Assembly (NCBI GenBank): GCA_964583605.1 | Contig: CAZOWL010000115.1 | Location: forward strand, 1 to 11,664 | Length of the DNA: 11,664 nucleotides | Direction: 5' to 3' | From: CAZOWL01 sp964583605 | Lineage (GTDB): Bacteria; Pseudomonadota; Gammaproteobacteria; Chromatiales; Chromatiaceae | Part shown: piece after piece, positions 1 through 6,133 of the stretch | How the letters are laid out: every line of letters begins with the position of its first letter | Numbering within the stretch: position 1 is the first letter of the stretch | The notes under the pieces: model-generated | The model's database searches: none | Seen by the model: only the letters and a program-made list of their open reading frames with translations | Told to the model about the DNA's origin: nothing | Program-made: the position numbers and the translations under genes

Positions 1-433
1 CAGTTGCGAGACGACTCGCGCTAACCGTGATCGAGAGGATGCTTCTTGAGGGAATAGCTTCTTGTAGCGCAGAACCAGTCAAGTTCGCGATAAGCTCAAT
101 GAGAACAATCGGTTGTGTATTGAAGAGATCTTGTAACGCAGTTTGCGTTAAGAACTCTGATTGATGCCCTATTTCAACAGCTTGCGCCGGCCAGACATCT
201 TGTAACGCAGAGCCCGTTTGTGCCGCACCGCGGCGCCAGTAGCCCGGATGCTCAGCTCGCCAGGCCCGCACCCGCTCAACATTCGCCGCACCGCGGAAGT
301 CATCCCGATTGGCCGCCTTACTCGCCCACCGACAGGCCGCCTCGCCACAGTAGCGTTGGTGGTGCGCATTGCGCGCATCAGGATGGAACAATTCACCGCA
401 ATGCAGACACTTGCGTCGTCTTCGTCGTATCAC
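1..433 (-). CDS. Cys/His-cluster protein with ALQD repeats, 3' end cut by window edge
   Basis: The frame is open from a GTG at 431-433 to the left edge (144 codons), with an in-frame TAG a few codons upstream of the GTG. A GGAGGG lies about nine bases before the GTG, which supports this start. The N-terminus is basic (five consecutive Arg). It is followed by a probable metal-binding cluster: C9-x2-C12, H24-H25, C29 and C34. Next comes a stretch with the motifs FRGAANVERVRAWRAEHPGY and WRR. Behind it ALQD, ALQD and ALQE occur at residues 76, 99 and 122, exactly 23 residues apart. From memory this matches a conserved uncharacterised family with a CxxC cluster and ALQD repeats. In that family I recall about ten more residues between the SKAA and NRD(D/Y)FRG blocks, so this copy may carry an in-frame deletion. 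The function is unknown; nucleic-acid binding would be a guess. Confidence 0.72.
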   Translation of the reverse strand, partial: MIRRRRRKCLHCGELFHPDARNAHHQRYCGEAACRWASKAANRDDFRGAANVERVRAWRAEHPGYWRRGAAQTGSALQDVWPAQAVEIGHQSEFLTQTALQDLFNTQPIVLIELIANLTGSALQEAIPSRSILSITVSASRLAT

Positions 434-633
434 CCCGGGCAGCCCTCCGCACTACACCAAGCATCGCCGACGACCGCATTGTTCGCCGCCGCCGACCGGC
501 AGCGAAGAACACGCAGAACAAGATCCAAATGCGGAAGAAAGGGATAAAAGGCGGGGAAGAGGAAGGAGACGGAAAAGAAACTTCTCTACATGTTTACTCC
601 GGCCAGAGGACTACATTTTCGGGTCGGCGCTGA

Positions 634-710
634 CACCCCTGATCGTTCCCTCACCCCGTCCCTCTCCCAGAGGGCGAGGGAGCGAGCGTGCTGCGCGGAT
701 TTCATTGTAA
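634..710 (-). repeat. 126-bp interspersed element, partial copy 1
   Basis: The stretch CCTGATCGTTCCCTCACCCC, then CCTCTCCCAGAGGGCGAGGG and a terminal TTCATTGTAA match the three full copies at 4059, 6004 and 7574. It has the same orientation as the copy at 7574. The outer part (AACGATCATGGGGCGAGG arm) is missing or diverged beyond recognition on the left side. It lies in the non-coding region between the left-edge gene and the cytochrome gene. Confidence 0.85.
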
Positions 711-1296
711 GCCTACTATCAATGCTGGCGCGCGTGACGGGACGCGTGCAAGCCCTCGACCGCAGGCCCACGCGCGGTCTCTCGCAGTGGTCGCGTAGCG
801 AGCTACGCCGAGCGCGAGTGGCCCAGCAGTGTTTTTGCCCCAGTGCGGGGCCCTCGGCTCGCGCTGTAGCTCGGACTCCATGGCCCATCTGCCGCTGAGC
901 GAGGCCGCCTATCCGCCACGAAGCCACATAGCCGAGCATGCGCGAGGATGCGCTGGTTACGTGGCACAGCTTCTGCGTTAGGATTCGTGGATGAAGATCT
1001 CAAGCGAGACGGGCAGCATGCCGCATCGTCAACGGGAGCACATCGCAACGGACAGTCCACCGCGCGGACTCTCGCCGGTGCCGCCCTCTATCGCGAGAGG
1101 TCAGCACAGGATCGGACCGTGAGGAAGGTTCACGACGATCAGCGAGCCCGGCAATCGCCAGCCCGCATTCGTCGAGGGACAACACTGGCCCAATACTCGT
1201 CCCTTGAGCGGGGCGGCCCGGCCGAAGCTCGGGTCTGACCCGTCCCTCTCCAGCTAGGTAAACTCACCGTAGACCAACACAAGGGGAAGGCAAGCC
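711..1296. other. Region without convincing genes upstream of the cytochrome gene
   Basis: Together with 434-633, this stretch has only short ORFs of low-complexity, Arg-rich composition that I do not believe are coding. It contains a perfect short hairpin (GCGTAGC, 2-base loop, GCTACGC at 793-808). A sigma-54-like TGGCAC...CTGC spaced as a -24/-12 element lies at 962-976 on the plus strand, with one mismatch in the -12 box. A small inverted repeat CGGGT-CTG-ACCCG sits at 1230-1242. I could not identify a convincing promoter for the downstream gene. Confidence 0.5.
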
Positions 1297-1887
1297 ATGG
1301 CTAAGAAGCTTCGAAGGCGCATCCTGATTTTCCTAGTCCTGATCCTGATCGGCGTGCCCGTCGTCATGGCGGCCGCCTGGATTGGTACTGAAACCATGAT
1401 CGAGCGCACCTCGACGCCCGAATTCTGCACCCGCTGCCACACGATGGCACCCTTCGCAGAGACGCACGCGCAGGGCACCCACGGGGGTGACAATCCTGCG
1501 GGTGTCGTTGCCATCTGTACCGATTGTCATCTGCCGCACGACAGCGCCACAAGCCACCTGCTCGCCAAGGCGAGGACCGGTCTTCGCGATGCCTGGGCAC
1601 AGGCGATATATGTCTTCAGCAAGCCGGACTGGGTGGCAAATCTCGAGCACCGCGAGGATTTCGTCTACGACTCGGGCTGCCTGCGCTGTCATGCGGCCCT
1701 GGAGTCCGCATCTAAAGGCCAGCCGGCCGCGATGGCTGCGCACCGTGCTTACTTCGCAGGCCAGATCGACCTCGCCTGTGTGGGCTGCCATAAGCATGTC
1801 GGGCACGAGGATCTGCTGCCCGCGCTCGCTCGGCACTTCAAGGAGGTGACATTCGTCGCGGACAAAGAGGAAGCAGCGCGCGATTGA
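1297..1887 (+). CDS. NapC/NirT-family membrane-anchored tetraheme cytochrome c
   Basis: This 196-residue protein has one N-terminal transmembrane segment (about residues 9-29) after a Lys/Arg-rich start, so the bulk should face the periplasm. Four CxxCH heme-binding motifs are visible at residues 44-48 (CTRCH), 74-78 (CTDCH), 128-132 (CLRCH) and 161-165 (CVGCH). This is the layout of NapC/NirT/NrfH-type quinol dehydrogenases, which pass electrons from the quinol pool to periplasmic reductases; the length is typical. The start is supported by AAGGGGAAGG six bases before the ATG. No terminal reductase (nitrate, nitrite, TMAO or similar) lies next to it, so its partner cannot be read from the window. 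It converges on the BON gene downstream. Which family member it is (NapC, NirT, TorC or NrfH) cannot be decided here. Confidence 0.92.
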   Translation: MAKKLRRRILIFLVLILIGVPVVMAAAWIGTETMIERTSTPEFCTRCHTMAPFAETHAQGTHGGDNPAGVVAICTDCHLPHDSATSHLLAKARTGLRDAWAQAIYVFSKPDWVANLEHREDFVYDSGCLRCHAALESASKGQPAAMAAHRAYFAGQIDLACVGCHKHVGHEDLLPALARHFKEVTFVADKEEAARD

Positions 1888-1910
1888 TCGCCATATTCCC
1901 TCTTGGACAG

Positions 1911-1932
1911 GGGTCGACCCGGAGGTCGACCC
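1911..1932. terminator. Perfect 9-bp hairpin between convergent genes
   Basis: GGGTCGACC, a four-base loop CGGA, then GGTCGACCC, starting 24 bases after the cytochrome stop codon and 49 bases from the BON stop codon. It is GC-rich and can fold on either strand. No T-run follows on either strand, so it is not a canonical intrinsic terminator; it could still terminate or protect both convergent messages. Confidence 0.45.
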
Positions 1933-1980
1933 TCAGGCGTATGCTGCCGGCCAGCTTACGCTACTTCCCTGAGCCGCTGC

Positions 1981-3483
1981 CTACTCGACTTTGAGCCGGT
2001 TGATGACGAACAGTGCGCCACCCTCGTAGGCATTCTCCTCAGCGGCATGATACTCGCGCCAGGTGTCCACAGAGCCCTCGAGGGTCGCGCGCCCGTTCCT
2101 GACATCGATGTCGATCTGGCCGGCGTCTACGAAGGGGCTCCAGAACATCTCATCGTGGATCTCGTCGTGGATCTCCTGATCGGTTCGAGCAGGCGTCATG
2201 CGTTCCACGGTCGCGGTCATCGTCGGGTAATCGTCAACCGCAAAAGGCCGATCGGCGGCGCCGGAATCCTCGCTCACGCGAAGCTGGTTGCTGACCCGCG
2301 TCACGCCGCTCACCATACCCGCGAGGCGCTCCGCTTCAAGCCGCTCGAGACGGCTACCGAGCGTGCCGAAAAGGATCGCCCGGCCGTTCTCGACCTCGAC
2401 CTCGATCCCTTCGCCGGTCACTGGGTTCACGATCAAACGGCCGCGGATGTCTGCCTCGACGACCTCTTCGGTGAGGTTATCCACATCGGGACGGACCTTG
2501 AGCCGGTTGGTGACGCCTTTCACACCAACAGTGTTACGCGCGACCCGTCCGGCAGCCTTCTTGACGGCCAGGTTATCGACCACGCCGCGAAGGGTCACCC
2601 AGCCCCCGAGGATTTCGGGATGGATCTGAAAAGACGCGATCCGGGGATCGTAGAGGGCCACATCCTTGATCGCCTGCTCGATCTCCTCGTCGGATCTGGC
2701 GGCATACTTGTTGTCGCGCAGCGCCTCGTCCTGCGCCCACCATTTGATCTCCAGGCCAGAGGCGTCGACCGATGTGACACCCGTCACCCGCGCCAGCGAT
2801 TCGGCCAGGCGCTTCTCCTCGAGGCTGCCGACAGTGCCGCTCAGCATGACCTGCCCTTCAGCAACAGCGACATCGATCAAGCCGTCCTCGACCAGCACGC
2901 TCCAGCGCAACCGTTGGGCGATCTCGTCGCGAATCTCGCTGTCGCGGCGCTGATCGGGGATCCTGATATCCAGATCGTTGTTCACAGCAATGACGCCGCG
3001 GACCGACTTCGCTACCTTGATCGCGAGATCCATCTCGGCCCAGGATTCGACCTCACCGCTCAAGGTCACCACATTGTCCTCGACGGTGACATCCACGTCA
3101 TAGGCATCTGCCGCCGGGTCCGCCATCAGCGTACCCTCGACCTCTTCCTCGATGCCGGCATCTGTCAGAACAACGGACGGAACAACCAGGATCCGATTGC
3201 TGACGGCGCGCACGCCCTTGACCCGTCCCGCAATCCGACCGGCGCGCTCTTTGACGAGCAGACTGTCGACCTGACCGGTTAACTCGACGATCCCCTCGGT
3301 GACAGCGATGTCGATGCGGTTCACATCGACCGTCTGATCCACCAGGTATTGGTCCTCGATCGCGTCCGCGATGTCCTGGTCAGCAAGCGCAGGCATCTCA
3401 GCAATTCCAGGGCCCACCGCGCTGAGGAGGGCCAGCATCGCAGCGACCGACCAAAGGAGCTGTCTGTTGGGACCTTTGGACAT
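1981..3483 (-). CDS. Exported protein with six BON domains
   Basis: This 500-residue protein has an N-terminal hydrophobic signal (about residues 8-29), so it is probably periplasmic. The rest is built from BON (bacterial OsmY and nodulation) repeats at about 36-102, 110-176, 181-247, 264-331, 337-404 and 434-500. Each has the typical ID(I/V)xVxxGxVxLxGxV core and a GVxxVxNxLxV end. BON domains are thought to bind phospholipid or membrane surfaces; OsmY (two BON domains) is an osmotically induced periplasmic protein. Six copies is well above OsmY. The start is supported by GGAGGTGAT directly before the ATG. The SpoIIAA-like gene lies upstream on the same strand with a 97-base gap, so co-transcription is possible. 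A long plus-strand ORF over the same bases is its shadow. Confidence 0.92.
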   Translation of the reverse strand: MSKGPNRQLLWSVAAMLALLSAVGPGIAEMPALADQDIADAIEDQYLVDQTVDVNRIDIAVTEGIVELTGQVDSLLVKERAGRIAGRVKGVRAVSNRILVVPSVVLTDAGIEEEVEGTLMADPAADAYDVDVTVEDNVVTLSGEVESWAEMDLAIKVAKSVRGVIAVNNDLDIRIPDQRRDSEIRDEIAQRLRWSVLVEDGLIDVAVAEGQVMLSGTVGSLEEKRLAESLARVTGVTSVDASGLEIKWWAQDEALRDNKYAARSDEEIEQAIKDVALYDPRIASFQIHPEILGGWVTLRGVVDNLAVKKAAGRVARNTVGVKGVTNRLKVRPDVDNLTEEVVEADIRGRLIVNPVTGEGIEVEVENGRAILFGTLGSRLERLEAERLAGMVSGVTRVSNQLRVSEDSGAADRPFAVDDYPTMTATVERMTPARTDQEIHDEIHDEMFWSPFVDAGQIDIDVRNGRATLEGSVDTWREYHAAEENAYEGGALFVINRLKVE

Positions 3484-3580
3484 ATCACCTCCGTCGCAAG
3501 TCTCTTTCCGCGTGCCAAGCCGTCAGCAAGATGGGGGCCGAGGCCGCGCACTCACGCCTTGCCGAGGCTGCTCGAGGCAA

Positions 3581-3958
3581 CTAGGGCCTCGCTGTCGCGG
3601 ATTGCTCGTTGACCCAGCTCCACGCCGCCTCCCGCGAGTCAGTGTCGAAGAACCTGACCTCGGCGCCGAATAGGGGCTCTGCAAGCTTGGCTGCGAGCGC
3701 TTGCCACGTCCTGTCGCCGACGATTGCCGTCCTGTCATACTGGTGCCTATGCTGGATGTCGAACTTGAGGTCCTCGCGCAGCGCACCAATGCCGAATCCC
3801 GTCACTTCCCGAAGCTCGACGTAGAAGCGCAGGCGGCTGTGCTGGCTCAGGAGTTTCGCCAATTGCGGCGTGATCCCATCGAGATCCTCTTTCGAGAGAT
3901 GGCCGCTGGCCGTGATTGTCAGCACGCCGTTCTCATTCAGATCGTCGAGTCGCAGCAT
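3581..3958 (-). CDS. SpoIIAA-like (STAS-fold, DUF3478-type) protein
   Basis: This is a 125-residue soluble protein without signal peptide or membrane segment. It starts at the ATG at 3956-3958, preceded by a GAGGA about seven bases upstream; the longer frame to 4015 adds an unlikely N-terminus. The C-terminal half carries the family signature: YDRTAIVGDRTWQALAAKLA followed by FGAEVRFFDTDSREAAWSWV. This matches the SpoIIAA-like/DUF3478 family (about 120 residues), a STAS-like alpha/beta fold found in many proteobacteria. Members are known structurally but their role is unclear; membrane association or regulation has been proposed. It is the upstream partner of the six-BON-domain gene on the same strand, which hints at an envelope or stress role, though this is inference. 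Confidence 0.85.
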   Translation of the reverse strand: MLRLDDLNENGVLTITASGHLSKEDLDGITPQLAKLLSQHSRLRFYVELREVTGFGIGALREDLKFDIQHRHQYDRTAIVGDRTWQALAAKLAEPLFGAEVRFFDTDSREAAWSWVNEQSATARP

Positions 3959-4058
3959 GTCGATGTCCTCGTCAGCTTGCCGTGTGCTCGGCGGGCGCCG
4001 CGGCGTCGAAACCAATGCCGGCGACCGCTGACCGTCGACGTTGGCCGGCCTGGTCGTT

Positions 4059-4184
4059 TACCATGAAATTCGCGGAGCACGTTCGCCCCCTCGCCCTCTG
4101 GGAGAGGGTTGGGGTGAGGGAACGATCAGGGGCGAGGCGACATTTCATGGTCCGGGGTGGGTCGGCTCGCCCCATGATCGTTAG
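4059..4184 (+). repeat. 126-bp interspersed element, full copy 2
   Basis: It runs from TTACCATGAAATTCG to CCATGATCGTTAG. The first 90 bases are bounded by ACCATGAAAT and ATTTCATGGT, a 10-bp inverted repeat. A second inverted pair, AACGATCAGGGGCGAGGCGA against CTCGCCCCATGATCGTT, can form a long hairpin at the right end. It also contains CCCTCTGGGAGAGGG. Opposite orientation to the copy at 7574, same as the copy at 6004. Confidence 0.9.
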
Positions 4185-4296
4185 CACCGGGCCAACGATC
4201 AAATCCACCATCGCCGCCCTGTGGACGCTGGGGCGACGCTGGATCGAAGCCGCGCCATCGTCGCCCCGGCTCGCCCTAAGGCTGTACGCAGCCGTG

Positions 4297-4664
4297 TCAA
4301 TCGGCGCAGGGCGTGCGGTAGCGACCCCCCGGCGCCCGCAGCCAGTCGAGCAGGGGACGAGAGTAGATTCCCAGCTCCTCAAGACCCGGAAGGCCGGTCA
4401 GCGCGACCTTGTCGGTCATCATGAATCAGAGGGATGACCGGCGAGCGGCGCGAGAGGGAGGCGATCTGGCCGAGAAAGTGATCGTCCTCCCCGAACAAGA
4501 GGCTGGGCCGCAAGACCACCGCATCCACATCCTGCATGGCGCCGGCCATGGGAGTGCGGGTCCAGTACGTCCCCGGCGATGTAGCGTATCCCGGTCGGTG
4601 GCTCCCGCCAGGCCTCTGGGACATGACGCGCAAGTCCTCAGACGATATACCGGTTCCAGCTCCC
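4297..4664 (-). pseudogene. Remnant of NDUFA9-like NAD-binding epimerase, deleted and frameshifted
   Basis: Three blocks on the minus strand read like one broken SDR/epimerase of the NDUFA9-like (complex I-associated) type. About 4560-4620 encodes TGIRYIAGDVLDP, the usual GD(V/L)xDP step after the Rossmann core. A shifted frame then gives MAGAMQDVDAVV, which joins directly to LRPSLLFGEDDHFLGQIASL (about 4430-4555). In intact relatives the DAVV and LRPS(V)LFG blocks are separated by roughly 80-100 residues, so a large internal deletion is likely. After another frame change TDKVALTGLPGLEELGI leads to a TGA at 4297-4299, resembling the family's C-terminus. The N-terminal GxxGxxG motif is absent. 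This cannot make a working enzyme. The identification is from motif memory and the exact block borders are approximate. Confidence 0.6.
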
Positions 4665-4720
4665 ATAGTGGCGCGCCACCTTCCCCCGCGGCACTGCGCG
4701 ATACCGCTCGGCGTGCTCAT
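4638..4720 (-). pseudogene. Possible C-terminal fragment of an unidentified protein
   Basis: In one minus-strand frame the stretch before a TGA at 4638-4640 reads EHAERYRAVPRGK followed by VARHYGSWNRYIV. The composition (Trp, Tyr, Arg mix ending in a hydrophobic tip) looks like a genuine protein C-terminus rather than random high-GC translation. I do not recognise the family. It overlaps the 5' side of the exchanger remnant on the other strand, so at most one of the two is genuine in the overlapping bases. Confidence 0.25.
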
Positions 4721-4922
4721 AGCCGGCAGCACCACCGTCGACTATGCCGTCGCGGCACCGATGATGGCGGCTCTGACCCTCGCTACCATCGTCCTCTTCG
4801 CAATGCTGCGCACACGGCTGTTCCTGAGCCGCAACGAGAGCATCGGCCTACTGATGCTCTACGCGCTATTCGTCGCTGGGATCGGCCTTTAGACCATCGG
4901 GTTGACGAGGCTGTTGTCATGA
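4693..4922 (+). pseudogene. C-terminal remnant of a Na+/Ca2+ exchanger (CaCA family)
   Basis: The plus-strand frame from about 4693 encodes a hydrophobic tail: PLGVLIAGSTTVDYAVAAP, then MMAALTLATIVLFAML, RTRLFLSRNESIGLLMLYAL and FVAGIGL. This is the pattern of the last two membrane helices of bacterial CaCA-family sodium/calcium exchangers, including the basic R-x-LSRxEGxxLL linker. An in-frame TAG at 4890-4892 stops it. Reading through gives TIGLTRLLS and a TGA at 4920-4922; relatives often have Glu at the TAG position (LETIG), so a GAG-to-TAG change is a good guess. At least 80 percent of the gene, including both alpha-repeat ion-binding motifs, is absent. A longer frame from 4536 exists, but its first 50 residues do not look like the family. 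Confidence 0.6.
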
Positions 4923-5461
4923 CACCGTCGTGCGACAAGCTCGAAGCCTCTGAGATCAAAATCCTCGGCCAGAGTAGGCGCTGTGCGCCATCTGTGGCTG
5001 CTGAAGGACGGCGTATTGCAGCGGGTTAACACCGTGCACCTCCCGGCCCGAGCGTTGAGCGAGCCGACACGCCGAGCCCACAGCCGAGGCCAGAAATCGC
5101 CGTTGCGCGCTCGGGCTGGCAAAGCCCAGAGACCGGCACCCCGAAGCCGACCAAGCAGGCGATGGCGGACAGTCCACAGCGCCCGCCTACTTGAGCGGCC
5201 GCGAACAAAGAGCGGCCGAGAATAGATCGGCATCCCTCTTGCGTCTCCGAGGCTGACAGGCATCGGCGGTAAACCGCGTCCATTCTTGCGGAACGGCATC
5301 GACTGGCCAAATCCTGGCCAGATCCAGCTGCTAGCCAGATTAAGCCCAGCCTGATCGGCCTCAGGCCGGCCGCTGGTGCTCACGCCGAGGCCTAATCGCA
5401 GCCGATGAGCTCGTCACACTGCTGACCGCAGACCGATCCATTGCTGCAACAGGAGGTATCG
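4923..5461. other. Non-coding region upstream of sodC
   Basis: I see no convincing gene on either strand; the ORFs here are Arg-rich and resemble no family I know. Near 5303-5339 there is a cluster of TGGCCA-type sequences (CTGGCCA-AATCC-TGGCCAG, then GATCC and a looser TAGCCAG), which could be an operator. A GC-rich patch with GGCCTCAGGCC/GGCCGGCC lies around 5357-5372. Confidence 0.45.
5303..5321. promoter_or_regulatory. Inverted repeat upstream of sodC, possible operator
   Basis: CTGGCCA and TGGCCAG form a perfect 7-bp inverted repeat around AATCC. The unit TGGCCA-rATCC is repeated in tandem with an 11-base step and followed by a degenerate TAGCCAG at 5332-5338. It is about 140 bases before the sodC start. 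No regulator can be named. Confidence 0.3.
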
Positions 5462-5998
5462 ATGTTGATGAAGAGCTTCGCGCGCCAGATGACGATGATG
5501 ACAGGGCTCGCCCTATCCGCATCTCTCCCCGCGGCGGCCCTAGGGAGCGAGATAGCGAGCGAGAGGACGGCCGAGGCAACGATACAAGATCGCCACGGCA
5601 ATACAGTCGGCAAGACCACGCTACACCAGACGCCCAATCGTGTCTTGCTCCACGCCAGTTTTGCGGGCCTGCCCGCTGGCGTCCATGGCTTTCACCTACA
5701 TGCAACGGGCACATGCGAACCGCCGTTCAAATCGGCCGGCGGTCACTTCAACCCGCGGGGCAGCGCACATGGCCTCCTCGTCGAGGAGGGGCCCCACGCT
5801 GGCGACATGCCCAATATCCATGTACCGGAAAGCGGCGAACTGGAGCTTGAGGTGTTGACCCTTGTCGACCGCCTTGAGGACCTGCTCGACGCGGACGGGG
5901 CCGCACTCGTGATCCACGAAGGCGCCGACGACTACGAGAGCCAGCCAAGCGGCGCAGCCGGCTCACGCATCGCCTGCGGTGTCGTCGAGGTCAAGTAG
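5462..5998 (+). CDS. sodC: Periplasmic Cu/Zn superoxide dismutase
   Basis: Converts superoxide to hydrogen peroxide and oxygen in the periplasm. The 178-residue product starts at the ATG five bases after AGGAGG; an upstream in-frame ATG at 5441 would precede this ribosome site and is rejected. A signal peptide covers about residues 1-27. All metal ligands of the family can be placed: copper His78, His80, His95 (bridging) and His152, and zinc His103, His112 and Asp115 (HAGDMPNI). The disulfide pair is probably Cys85 and Cys172, and the active-site Arg is Arg169 in GSRIACG. The length is typical for bacterial SodC. The gene ends five bases before interspersed-element copy 3. Possible regulation through the TGGCCA repeats upstream is inference. 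Confidence 0.96.
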   Translation: MLMKSFARQMTMMTGLALSASLPAAALGSEIASERTAEATIQDRHGNTVGKTTLHQTPNRVLLHASFAGLPAGVHGFHLHATGTCEPPFKSAGGHFNPRGSAHGLLVEEGPHAGDMPNIHVPESGELELEVLTLVDRLEDLLDADGAALVIHEGADDYESQPSGAAGSRIACGVVEVK

Positions 5999-6003
5999 AC
6001 GCC

Positions 6004-6129
6004 CTACAATAAAATCCGCGCATCACGTTCGCTCCCTCGCCCTTGGGAGAGGGTTAGGGTGAGGGAACGATCAGGGGCGAGGCGACATTTCATCATCTGG
6101 GGTGGCTCGACTCGCCCCATGATCGTTAG
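6004..6129 (+). repeat. 126-bp interspersed element, full copy 3
   Basis: Runs from CTACAATAAAAT to CATGATCGTTAG and is clearly homologous to copies 2 and 4; it shares AGGGAACGATCAGGGGCGAG exactly with copy 2. The gap between the sodC stop (5998) and the stop of the convergent membrane-protein gene (6134) is 135 bases, and the element fills 126 of them. It may serve as a shared transcription end through its hairpins. Confidence 0.9.
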
Positions 6130-6133
6130 GCCA

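Noticed and set aside
55..215. Three CTTGTArCGCAG motifs exactly 69 bases apart, suggesting a CRISPR array or transposase binding sites
   Set aside because: The spacing is a multiple of three and the motifs encode ALQD/ALQE in one open minus-strand frame, so they are protein repeats; the conserved part is only about 12 bases.
1903..3282. A 459-codon plus-strand ORF
   Set aside because: It is antisense to the six-BON-domain gene, which has a signal peptide, a strong ribosome-binding site and six recognisable domains; the plus-strand product has no family features.
3959..4015. Longer start of the SpoIIAA-like protein at 4015
   Set aside because: The extra 19 residues do not resemble the family and the ATG at 3958 has a GAGGA at suitable distance.
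4409..5029. A 206-codon plus-strand ORF over the remnant region
   Set aside because: It crosses opposite-strand epimerase blocks and is out of frame with the exchanger tail; the composition is unlike a folded protein.
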